This document shows, piece after piece, positions 7,378 to 13,709 of a stretch of 14,659 nt of DNA. A model generated the notes under the pieces. The model ran no database searches. It had not been told where the DNA came from and was given only the letters and a program-made list of their open reading frames with translations. Position 1 is the stretch's first letter. Every line of letters starts with the position of its first letter. Source of the DNA: Perlabentimonas sp964554585 (GTDB lineage: Bacteria; Bacteroidota; Bacteroidia; Bacteroidales; Tenuifilaceae); NCBI GenBank assembly GCA_964554585.1, contig CAZKPD010000060.1, forward strand, positions 1 to 14,659. Direction: 5' to 3'. The translations under genes and the position numbers were made by a program.

Positions 7378-7424
7378 CGGAAAAAAGCAAAAAAAGCGAC
7401 CCAAGAAAAAATCTTGGGTCGCTT
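7378..7424 (-). terminator. Intrinsic terminator closing the hydrogenase operon
   Basis: A perfect 13-bp stem (AAGCGACCCAAGA / TCTTGGGTCGCTT, arms 7394-7406 and 7412-7424) with an A/T-only 5-base loop is followed on the minus strand by TTTTTTGCTTTTTT. It starts 16 bases after the stop of hydC. Strong Rho-independent terminator. Confidence 0.93.
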
Positions 7425-7440
7425 AAACTAAAGAGATAAA

Positions 7441-7923
7441 TTATTCATACTCCTTAAGAATGTCGGCAACGCCATCGGGAGAAACACGGCCATAAACCTT
7501 TTCACCCACGAGCACCACCGGTGCTAATCCGCAAGCACCAACGCAACGAAGACAACCTAATGAGAATTTGCCATCGGGTGTGGTTTCGCCCACGTTAATC
7601 TTAAGTAGTTTTTTAAACTCATCTACCACTTTCTCTGCTCCACGTACATAGCAAGCAGTACCTGTACATACGCTGATGGGGTGTTGCCCTTTCGGAAGCA
7701 TGGTAAAAAACGAGTAGAAGGTAACAACTCCATAAACTTTTGCAACGGAAACATTTAACTCTCGTGCAACAATCTCTTGAACCTCTGCGGGTAGATATCC
7801 GAAGTGGGTTTGAGCTTGGTGCAAAACGTTAATTAGCTCTCCGGGTTCATTATTGAAGGATTTGCAAATCTCTTTGAGCCTGACAACATCCTCCTTTTTT
7901 AGCTCAACTTTAATGTGTGACAT
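7441..7923 (-). CDS. hydC: [FeFe]-hydrogenase NuoE-like [2Fe-2S] subunit (HydC/HndA)
   Basis: This 160-residue protein is the NuoE/24-kDa-type thioredoxin-like ferredoxin subunit. An N-terminal helical region (about 10-70, with 'VYGVVTFYSFF' at 63-73) is followed by the [2Fe-2S] domain, with ligands Cys86 and Cys91 in CTGTAC and Cys127 and Cys131 in CVGAC. In the HydABC/HndABCD hydrogenases this subunit relays electrons near the flavin of HydB. It is the last gene of the operon, 17 bases after hydA, with the terminator right behind it. Position and partners, rather than sequence alone, separate it from the complex I subunit: no other nuo genes are present. A good Shine-Dalgarno GGAGG (7931-7935) sits seven bases before the ATG. 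Confidence 0.93.
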   Translation of the reverse strand: MSHIKVELKKEDVVRLKEICKSFNNEPGELINVLHQAQTHFGYLPAEVQEIVARELNVSVAKVYGVVTFYSFFTMLPKGQHPISVCTGTACYVRGAEKVVDEFKKLLKINVGETTPDGKFSLGCLRCVGACGLAPVVLVGEKVYGRVSPDGVADILKEYE

Positions 7924-7930
7924 GACGTAT

Positions 7931-7935
7931 CCTCC
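7931..7935 (-). promoter_or_regulatory. Shine-Dalgarno GGAGG before hydC
   Basis: The minus strand reads GGAGG, seven bases before ATG 7921-7923. It supports that start and is notable because most Bacteroidota genes do not use such sites. Confidence 0.6.
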
Positions 7936-7940
7936 AATAG

Positions 7941-9716
7941 TTAAATGAAAATATCTTTTTTACCTCTATCAAAATAGTGGGTGTGCAGTAAATCATGGGC
8001 TTTATCGCTCATGGGTTTACCCAAGAACTCATCGTATAGCTTAATGATATATGGGTTCTCATGCGATTTCCTGATGGGTTTACCAGCATCCTCACGATAG
8101 ATTGCCTCAAAACGGGCTTTAATAATGGAGCTGTCTCCATGATGCAGGGGTTGCCCTGCTCCACCAATACATCCACCGGGGCAAGCCATCACTTCAATAG
8201 CGTGATAGTTGGATTTACCGTCGCGCACCTCTTCGAGTAACCTACGTGCATTACCCAATCCGTGAGCAATACCAATGTTGATAGGAAGTCCATTAAAATC
8301 AACTGTAGCAGCACGTGAACCCTCAAGGCCACGAAGCTCTTTAAAGTCGATTTTATCAAGTTTTTTACCAGTATGTAGTTCATAGGCAGTACGAGTTGCA
8401 GCCTCAATTACACCACCGGTAGCACCAAAAATAACACCTGCACCGGTAGACTCACCCAACGGACGGTCAAAATCACCTTCCTCTAGGTCGGGTAAATACA
8501 AGTTGAACTCCTTAATTAGGTGAGCCAGCTCACGAGTAGTGATGGAGAAATCCACATCAGGGTTACCATTCACTTTGAGCTCATCACGTTGTGCCTCATA
8601 TTTCTTAGCTACGCAGGGCATCACCGAAACCACGATCATATCCTCACGCTTAATTTTCAGCATATCAGCAAAGTACGATTTGGCAATGGCACCAAACATC
8701 TGCTGGGGTGATTTAGCGGTTGAAGGGATATCACGCATTTCGGGGAAGTAGTACTCAAAGAAGTTAACCCAAGCAGGGCAGCAGCTGGTAAGAATAGGCA
8801 ACTTCACGTCCTTATCACCGTTAAGGTGGCGGGTCAAGCGATCCAGCAGCTCGGTTCCCTCTTCCATAATGGTAAGGTCGGCACCAAAGTCGGTATCAAA
8901 CACGTAGTCGAACCCAATCTCTTTAAGGGCGGTTACCATTTGCCCTGTAACAATGCTTCCGGGTTCCATTCCAAACTCTTCGCCTAATGCAACGCGAACT
9001 GCGGGTGCAGTTTGAACCACAACAGTTTTTGTGGGGTCAGATAGTGCACGAATAAGTCTTGGAGTATGGTCAACCTCGGTAAGGGCACCTGTGGGGCACA
9101 CGGCCACACACTGTCCGCAGAATGTACAGGATGACTTCTCTAGGTCTTGTTCGAATGCGGGAGCAACAGCTGCCTCAAATCCGCGGTTAAATGCGTTAAG
9201 CGCGTACACGGTTTGAACATCATTACACATCATTTCGCATCTCCGACACATGATACATTTATCCAGCTCGCGAATAATTGAGGGTGATGTATCCACACGG
9301 TAAGTGCTCATTGCTGCAAACTCTTGTCCGGGAATTTGGCGAACGCCAAGTTTCACAGCCATGTTCTGCAAATCGCAACGTCCACTCTTGGGGCAAATTA
9401 AGCAATCCTTTGGGTGGTCGCTCAGAATAAGCTCCATAATGGTTCTACGAGCGTTAATAACGCGCATGGTGTGCGTTTTAACCACCATCCCTTCAACGCA
9501 GTCGGTTGAGCAGGAGGGTGCAAGATTGCGACGTCCTTCAACCTCAACTACACAGATACGGCAACCGGCAGGTTTATTCTCAATGTTCAAATCTTCTAAC
9601 TGCATGTAACAAAGTACAGGAATATCAATTCCCAACTTCTTGGCAGCGTGGTAAATTGTAGTCCCTTTAGGAACTTCAATAACCTTATTATCTATGGTTA
9701 GTTTTACTGTTTCCAT
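7941..9716 (-). CDS. hydA: [FeFe]-hydrogenase catalytic subunit (HydA/HndD)
   Basis: This 591-residue catalytic subunit carries the H-cluster and an N-terminal relay of four clusters. In order: a plant-type [2Fe-2S] (Cys36, 52, 55, 69); a His-ligated [4Fe-4S] in HPKDCLICPKSGRC (His101, Cys105, 108, 114); two [4Fe-4S] in CIMCRRCEMMC (154-164) and CTFCGQCVAVC (197-207); and the H-domain motifs L1 TSCCPAW (310-316), L2 MPCVAKKYE (366-374) and L3 ACPGGCIGGAGQP (511-523). H-cluster ligands are Cys313, 368, 512 and 516, and Cys312 is the proton-transfer Cys. L3 has Ala520 where GGGQP is most common. The C-terminus lacks the extra [2Fe-2S] domain found in Thermotoga HydA, which makes it more like HndD. 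It should catalyse 2H+ + 2e- = H2 in the cytoplasm, with electrons from NAD(P)H and reduced ferredoxin through HydB. It is 16 bases after hydB, with an AGGGAG-like ribosome site. Confidence 0.97.
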   Translation of the reverse strand: METVKLTIDNKVIEVPKGTTIYHAAKKLGIDIPVLCYMQLEDLNIENKPAGCRICVVEVEGRRNLAPSCSTDCVEGMVVKTHTMRVINARRTIMELILSDHPKDCLICPKSGRCDLQNMAVKLGVRQIPGQEFAAMSTYRVDTSPSIIRELDKCIMCRRCEMMCNDVQTVYALNAFNRGFEAAVAPAFEQDLEKSSCTFCGQCVAVCPTGALTEVDHTPRLIRALSDPTKTVVVQTAPAVRVALGEEFGMEPGSIVTGQMVTALKEIGFDYVFDTDFGADLTIMEEGTELLDRLTRHLNGDKDVKLPILTSCCPAWVNFFEYYFPEMRDIPSTAKSPQQMFGAIAKSYFADMLKIKREDMIVVSVMPCVAKKYEAQRDELKVNGNPDVDFSITTRELAHLIKEFNLYLPDLEEGDFDRPLGESTGAGVIFGATGGVIEAATRTAYELHTGKKLDKIDFKELRGLEGSRAATVDFNGLPINIGIAHGLGNARRLLEEVRDGKSNYHAIEVMACPGGCIGGAGQPLHHGDSSIIKARFEAIYREDAGKPIRKSHENPYIIKLYDEFLGKPMSDKAHDLLHTHYFDRGKKDIFI

Positions 9717-9732
9717 TTATCCAACTCCCTAA

Positions 9733-11427
9733 TTAAATAATACTAATGGCATTAAATTTACACTTCTCCATACATGCACCGCACTTAATACAGATGGAAG
9801 TATCGATAAAGTGTGGTTGTTTACGTTCGCCACTAATTGCATTGACAGGGCAAACCCTGGCACAAGCGGTACAACCGGTACACGCTTCAGGATCGATAAC
9901 GTAGTTCATCATAGCCTTACACTTTCCGGCACGGCACTTATGATCTTGAACGTGTTCCACATACTCATCGTAAAAAGTATCAATAGTCGAAAGAACAGGG
10001 TTCGGTGATGTCTGTCCAAGTCCGCAAAGAGAGGTATCTTTAATTACTTGGCCAAGGTTACGAAGCCTTTCAACGTCTTCCATGGTTCCTTTGCCCTCAG
10101 TAATACGGGTTAGCAGCTCGTGCAAACGCTTATTTCCGATACGGCAGGGAGAACACTTCCCGCAGCTCTCTTCAACGGTAAACTCTAAATAGAATTTGGC
10201 TACCGATACCATGCAATCATCCTCGTCCATCACAATCATACCGCCCGATCCCATCATTGAGCCTGCAGCCAGTAGGTTGTCATAGTCAATCTCGTAAATA
10301 ATTTCGCGAAGGGTGATACCCATGGGCACTTCAATAAGCCCAACGTTATTAATCTTACCAGCCAAAGCAAACACTTTGGTTCCTTTTGATTTTTCGGTTC
10401 CGATGGATGAGAACCAATCGGCACCCTTAAGGAAAATAACCGGGATATTGGCGTAGGTTTCTACGTTATTCACGTTGGAGGGCTTACCTAAATAACCACT
10501 CTCAGCGGGGAATGGGGGTTTAACAGTGGGTTCACCACGGTTACCTTCCATGGAGTGAATAAGTGCAGTTTCCTCACCGCAAACAAATGCACCGGCTCCG
10601 TAGCGCAGTTCGATGTCAAAATCAAATCCGCTTCCGAAAATATCTTTACCTAATAAGCCGTATTCGCGTGCCTGCTTAAGGGCAACCAATAGCCTTTTAA
10701 TGGCTAGCGGATACTCTGCCCTGATATAAACTAAACCTTTGGTAGCACCAATACAAAATCCGTTGATAATCATGGCCTCGATTACCGAGTGGGGGTCGCC
10801 CTCAAGGATGGAACGGTCCATAAATGCACCTGGGTCACCCTCGTCGGCATTACAGATAACGTATTTCTGATCGGAATGATTTTTTGAGGCAATCTCCCAT
10901 TTTAATCCTGTAGGGAAACCTCCGCCTCCACGTCCACGAAGGCCTGATTTTTTAATAACATCTATGGCTGCCTGAGGCCCCATCTCGAATACTGATCCTA
11001 AGGCTTGGTATCCATCGCGACCGATGTACTCTTCAATATTTTCTGGGTCAACCACACCGCAGTTACGTAGTGCAATACGAATTTGCTTTTGGTAGAAACC
11101 CATGTGCTTGGAGTCGCTAACATGCTCCTCTGTTTTGGGGTCGGTGTAAAGCAAGCGATTTACCTTACGCCCCTTAATTAGATGCTCTGCAACAAGTTCT
11201 TCTACGTCAGCTTTGGTTACCTGCGTATAGAACGTGTTATCGGGCAATATTTTTACGATTGGACCCTTTTCGCAGAATCCAAAGCAACCCGTCAAAATCA
11301 CCTGCACATCATCTTGAAGGCCTTTTTTCGCCAATTCAGATTCAAAATTCTTGAGAATAATTTGACTCTCCGACGCTTGGCATCCGGTTCCTCCGCAAAT
11401 GAGAACGTGCATTTTATACTTTGCCAT
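9733..11427 (-). CDS. hydB: [FeFe]-hydrogenase NuoF-like flavin subunit (HydB/HndC) with internal deletion
   Basis: This 564-residue subunit binds FMN and NAD(P)H and is the flavin-based electron-bifurcation site in HydABC-type enzymes. In order: a thioredoxin-like [2Fe-2S] domain (Cys11, 16, 48, 52); NAD/FMN motifs GLRGRGGGGFPTGLKW (162-177), NADEGDPGAFMDR (193-205) and EGNRGEPTVKPPFPA (294-308); the SLBB region (about 350-390); a NuoF-type [4Fe-4S] (Cys422, 425, 428 and 468); and a C-terminal CRAGKC (498-503) with two [4Fe-4S] ferredoxin motifs (Cys516-526 and Cys546-556). The odd feature is at residues 380/381: LREIIYEI runs directly into DYDNLLAAGSMMGSGG. Relatives have about 30-35 residues there, ending GGPSGG-C-P and an acidic L-D-x-P-I. 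The frame is kept and all cofactor ligands are present, but the SLBB beta-grasp should be broken. This is either a real deletion or an assembly error. Confidence 0.93.
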   Translation of the reverse strand: MAKYKMHVLICGGTGCQASESQIILKNFESELAKKGLQDDVQVILTGCFGFCEKGPIVKILPDNTFYTQVTKADVEELVAEHLIKGRKVNRLLYTDPKTEEHVSDSKHMGFYQKQIRIALRNCGVVDPENIEEYIGRDGYQALGSVFEMGPQAAIDVIKKSGLRGRGGGGFPTGLKWEIASKNHSDQKYVICNADEGDPGAFMDRSILEGDPHSVIEAMIINGFCIGATKGLVYIRAEYPLAIKRLLVALKQAREYGLLGKDIFGSGFDFDIELRYGAGAFVCGEETALIHSMEGNRGEPTVKPPFPAESGYLGKPSNVNNVETYANIPVIFLKGADWFSSIGTEKSKGTKVFALAGKINNVGLIEVPMGITLREIIYEIDYDNLLAAGSMMGSGGMIVMDEDDCMVSVAKFYLEFTVEESCGKCSPCRIGNKRLHELLTRITEGKGTMEDVERLRNLGQVIKDTSLCGLGQTSPNPVLSTIDTFYDEYVEHVQDHKCRAGKCKAMMNYVIDPEACTGCTACARVCPVNAISGERKQPHFIDTSICIKCGACMEKCKFNAISII

Positions 11428-11450
11428 TATCTCTTCTAGTTTAGCGGTTA

Positions 11451-11849
11451 TTATTTATCTGCAATTGTTCCATAGTTCACCGGGATAATCCCCTCAACCA
11501 ACTCGCCGAGTTTGATATATCTCTCAATAATCTCATCGGCTTTTTTGCTGTCAACATAGCCAAAAACAACAGGCTCATGGTTGGGTAGCTTTACCTCAAT
11601 GGTGGGTTCTGCATAGCAATAGCCCATGCAACCGGTTTGGGTTACAACGGCATCAATGCTCCTTTTTTCCAGCTCATCGATTAAGAATTCCATAACGGCT
11701 TTTGCTCCGGAGGCAATGCCGCAAGTAGCCATGGCCACTTTAATCTGCACACGGCTTTCGGGATCTTCGCCCTTTTCTCTTAGCTCTACCTTTGCCTGAA
11801 AGCTATCTTTCATCTTTTTAAGGTCAGCCAATGATTTTACCTTTGTCAT
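11451..11849 (-). CDS. hndB: Thioredoxin-like [2Fe-2S] ferredoxin, HndB-type hydrogenase subunit
   Basis: This 132-residue protein belongs to the thioredoxin-like (2Fe-2S) ferredoxin family found in HndABCD hydrogenases as HndB and beside Thermotoga HydABC. A charged, helical N-terminus (1 to about 34) leads into the domain, with VAMATCGIASGAKAV (Cys43) and QTGCMGYCYAEP (Cys74, Cys78). Only three of the four Cys of NuoE-type domains are seen: the position five before Cys43 is Val38. From memory this three-Cys pattern is common in HndB-type proteins, so it is likely a family trait. It is the first gene of the four-gene structural cluster, 23 bases before hydB. It has a strong Shine-Dalgarno (AAGGAG, about 8 bases before the ATG) and a -7-like box at 11901-11908. 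It probably acts as an electron relay or assembly subunit. Confidence 0.88.
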   Translation of the reverse strand: MTKVKSLADLKKMKDSFQAKVELREKGEDPESRVQIKVAMATCGIASGAKAVMEFLIDELEKRSIDAVVTQTGCMGYCYAEPTIEVKLPNHEPVVFGYVDSKKADEIIERYIKLGELVEGIIPVNYGTIADK

Positions 11850-11900
11850 AATTTGATCTCCTTGGTTTATCTGTTAAAAAAATAACAATCAATTGGAGTT

Positions 11901-11908
11901 CAAATTTA
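11901..11908 (-). promoter_or_regulatory. Possible Bacteroidota -7 box (TAAATTTG) before hndB
   Basis: The minus strand reads TAAATTTG, matching TAnnTTTG, in the only long gap (117 bases) of the hydrogenase locus, about 50 bases before the hndB start. No clear -33 TTTG is seen, and no terminator separates it from the HATPase gene. It would let hndB-hydB-hydA-hydC be transcribed apart from the sensory genes. Confidence 0.4.
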
Positions 11909-11966
11909 TCCTATCGGTAGTACATTTAAGATAAAAAGGTTATGTTTTATAATATGAGAGGGTAAT

Positions 11967-12503
11967 TTATAATTCGTCTAAATTCGAATTAACCATTTCT
12001 CTAAGCATTCGGCCTACTTCGGGGGTTTCGATGGGTACCCCTTCGAGCACCTCTTTTACCTCATCGGTATCTAGGGTGAAGCTGTTCTCATCTTTAGTGT
12101 GAGAATAGATAAACCGTAAGGTTGGGTTGGCTGCAATGAGCATAACCACCACCCCGGCTATATCGCCAAGGGGCTGCCTATCAATATGCGACAACCCAAG
12201 GGTAGCCATCACCCGAGTGCCTTTTCCGGGCTCCGACTCAATGGTTAGCTCTCCTCCGGTACTTTTGCAGGCATCGTTGAGGAGGGGTAAGCCCATTCCC
12301 ACTTTCCGGGTGGTACGTGAGGTAGTGTAAGGGTCGAGCACTTGTGCAAGCACATGGGGTGCCATCCCTCGCCCATTGTCAATGATATTAATGCTTAATG
12401 TATCAGTTTTGCTATTTTCAATAATTTGAATCTCTATCCTATTTGCTTCGGCCGAAATGGAGTTTTGAACAATATCCAAGATATGCAGTGATAGCTCTTT
12501 CAT
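11967..12503 (-). CDS. Stand-alone HATPase_c protein (histidine kinase/anti-sigma-like ATPase domain)
   Basis: This 178-residue protein consists of a GHKL/HATPase_c domain (residues 1 to about 105) plus a C-terminal extension (about 106-178) of unknown type. The ATP-binding boxes are complete: N-box HILDIVQNSISA (7-18, Asn14), G1 DNGRGM (42-47), G2 GMGLPLL (69-75) and GKGT (93-96). There is no DHp dimerisation helix with a phospho-acceptor His, no receiver and no membrane segment, so it is not a classical sensor kinase. It may be an anti-sigma/serine-kinase-like switch, or the catalytic half of a split kinase. Start ATG 12501-12503 is preferred to an upstream TTG at 12512. Such proteins recur beside [FeFe]-hydrogenase genes in fermentative anaerobes, which fits a regulatory role here. 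It sits 30-40 bases after the PHP gene. Confidence 0.85.
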   Translation of the reverse strand: MKELSLHILDIVQNSISAEANRIEIQIIENSKTDTLSINIIDNGRGMAPHVLAQVLDPYTTSRTTRKVGMGLPLLNDACKSTGGELTIESEPGKGTRVMATLGLSHIDRQPLGDIAGVVVMLIAANPTLRFIYSHTKDENSFTLDTDEVKEVLEGVPIETPEVGRMLREMVNSNLDEL

Positions 12504-12542
12504 TTTATCCAAATTTTGTATTGTGCTTACCGCTTTTCACCC

Positions 12543-13283
12543 TTAAAAGTTCACAATCCCTCTCCCATCCTCTCCCCTAAGGGCTTTGCCCAACTCTGCA
12601 AAGGTGGGTTCGGCCATTCGGAAAGAGGTGAAAGACTGACCAATCTGCTCAATAAAGTGGGCATCAGAATTTTTTATTAGAACAGGACTTTTTAAATAGG
12701 GATGTTGAGCAAGAAGTGTTTCCGGATTAGTTTTCCAAAAGATTTCTAGGGCATCATACTTTAAATCGGGTGGAACAAATCCCAGCTGGCTAATCAAGCT
12801 GTACCTTGGCCTATCGATATGCGCCGGAATAAATAAACCGCCCAACGAATGTACTTTCTGTTCTATAACCGTTATACCTACTTTTAATCCGTTAATAAGC
12901 AGCCATTCTATCTCGTCAGTAATCTCATCCTCCTCATTTACAACCACCTGATAACCAAAAAGATCAGTATTATTAGGGATATCGGGATGGTGTAGGTCGA
13001 TAAATTGCTGAAAATATTGACGTTGATCTTCGGTATCAAAAAGGCATAGGCAGTGGGCCTCCTCGCGAGTGGTAACCTCTGCGCCAAACAATACCGTTAT
13101 ACCCAGGGGTTCGGCTAATTTACGGATAACCGGACCATGAAGCGTGCTATTATGATCGGTAATGGCAATCAGCTGCAAGCCCTGATCCTTAGCTTTTTCC
13201 ACAATGTTGCGGGGGCTCATTTCCAAATCGCCGCAGGGCGACAGGACGGTATGGATATGTAAATCGGCTCGAAAGGTTTGCAT
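12543..13283 (-). CDS. PHP-domain metal-dependent phosphoesterase
   Basis: This 246-residue protein of the PHP (polymerase and histidinol phosphatase) superfamily has a full metal-binding set: DLHIHT (His9, His11), ITDHN (Asp43, His44), GAEVTT (Glu69), EEAHCL (His77), PAHIDR (His155) and NSDAHF (Asp207, His209). Family members hydrolyse phosphoesters (nucleotides, 3',5'-bisphosphates, RNA ends or histidinol phosphate) using two or three bound metals. The true substrate cannot be read from the sequence. An insert of about 25 residues (around 100-125, acidic) lies after the first metal sites. The protein is cytoplasmic. It is encoded between the DRTGG gene (49-base gap) and the HATPase gene (about 40 bases), in the regulatory half of the hydrogenase locus. 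Turnover of a signalling nucleotide or of a phosphoprotein is a plausible but untested role. Confidence 0.9.
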   Translation of the reverse strand: MQTFRADLHIHTVLSPCGDLEMSPRNIVEKAKDQGLQLIAITDHNSTLHGPVIRKLAEPLGITVLFGAEVTTREEAHCLCLFDTEDQRQYFQQFIDLHHPDIPNNTDLFGYQVVVNEEDEITDEIEWLLINGLKVGITVIEQKVHSLGGLFIPAHIDRPRYSLISQLGFVPPDLKYDALEIFWKTNPETLLAQHPYLKSPVLIKNSDAHFIEQIGQSFTSFRMAEPTFAELGKALRGEDGRGIVNF

Positions 13284-13332
13284 GGCCTTTAAAGCAAGGT
13301 TTACCGCTCCGTGACGGTATGGGTTAAACTAC

Positions 13333-13668
13333 CTATTTTTTAATCAAATCATAGATCTGACCAACAATCTCAAAGGTGCTCTTGTCGGTACCCAGAACAG
13401 GAATCTGCTCCTCATTACTTTGCTCAATGGTATCATCTTCGGGGACAATCCCTTTTACCAGCACAACAGCGGCCATATCCTTAAGTGAAGCGATGGCCAT
13501 TACATTTTTGTGGTTTTGTAGGGTTACCCACACATTGCCCGACTCGCCAAAGCCCATCACATCGCTAAGCAAATCGGAAACATATCCACCGTCCACTTTA
13601 CGGTTTAACCCTTCATTACCACTGAATACCTTCAAGTTAAGGGCTTTTACTAAATCGGAAACCAGCAT
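13333..13668 (-). CDS. DRTGG-domain protein
   Basis: This 111-residue protein is a single DRTGG domain, the module found between CBS pairs and next to phosphotransacetylase and AMP-regulated proteins. It has the characteristic 'G-G-Y-V-S-D-L-L-S-D-V-M-G-F-G' (about 27-41) followed by 'G-N-V-W-V-T-L-Q-N-H-K-N-V-M-A-I-A' (44-60). The domain probably binds a small ligand, but that ligand is unknown in this setting. Single DRTGG proteins recur next to HydS-like genes in hydrogenase loci of fermentative bacteria, so it likely belongs to the same sensory pathway. It lies 41 bases after the HydS-like gene. No clear Shine-Dalgarno is visible: the leader is A-rich. The family call is firm; the function is not. 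Confidence 0.85.
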   Translation of the reverse strand: MLVSDLVKALNLKVFSGNEGLNRKVDGGYVSDLLSDVMGFGESGNVWVTLQNHKNVMAIASLKDMAAVVLVKGIVPEDDTIEQSNEEQIPVLGTDKSTFEIVGQIYDLIKK

Positions 13669-13709
13669 AATATTCTTTTTTTTAATTTAATGATTCTACG
13701 GCTCATTGG

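Noticed and set aside
7441..11427. NuoE and NuoF as parts of respiratory complex I
   Set aside because: They flank a complete H-cluster subunit and an HndB-type gene, no other nuo genes are present, and HydB has the C-terminal double ferredoxin extension typical of the hydrogenase form.
12504..12512. TTG start for the HATPase protein
   Set aside because: An ATG three codons downstream gives the usual N-terminus of the domain, and the TTG offers nothing extra.
13376..13690. Plus-strand ORF opposite the DRTGG gene, and other antisense frames inside the hydrogenase genes
   Set aside because: They are low-complexity shadows of well-supported minus-strand genes and show no family features.
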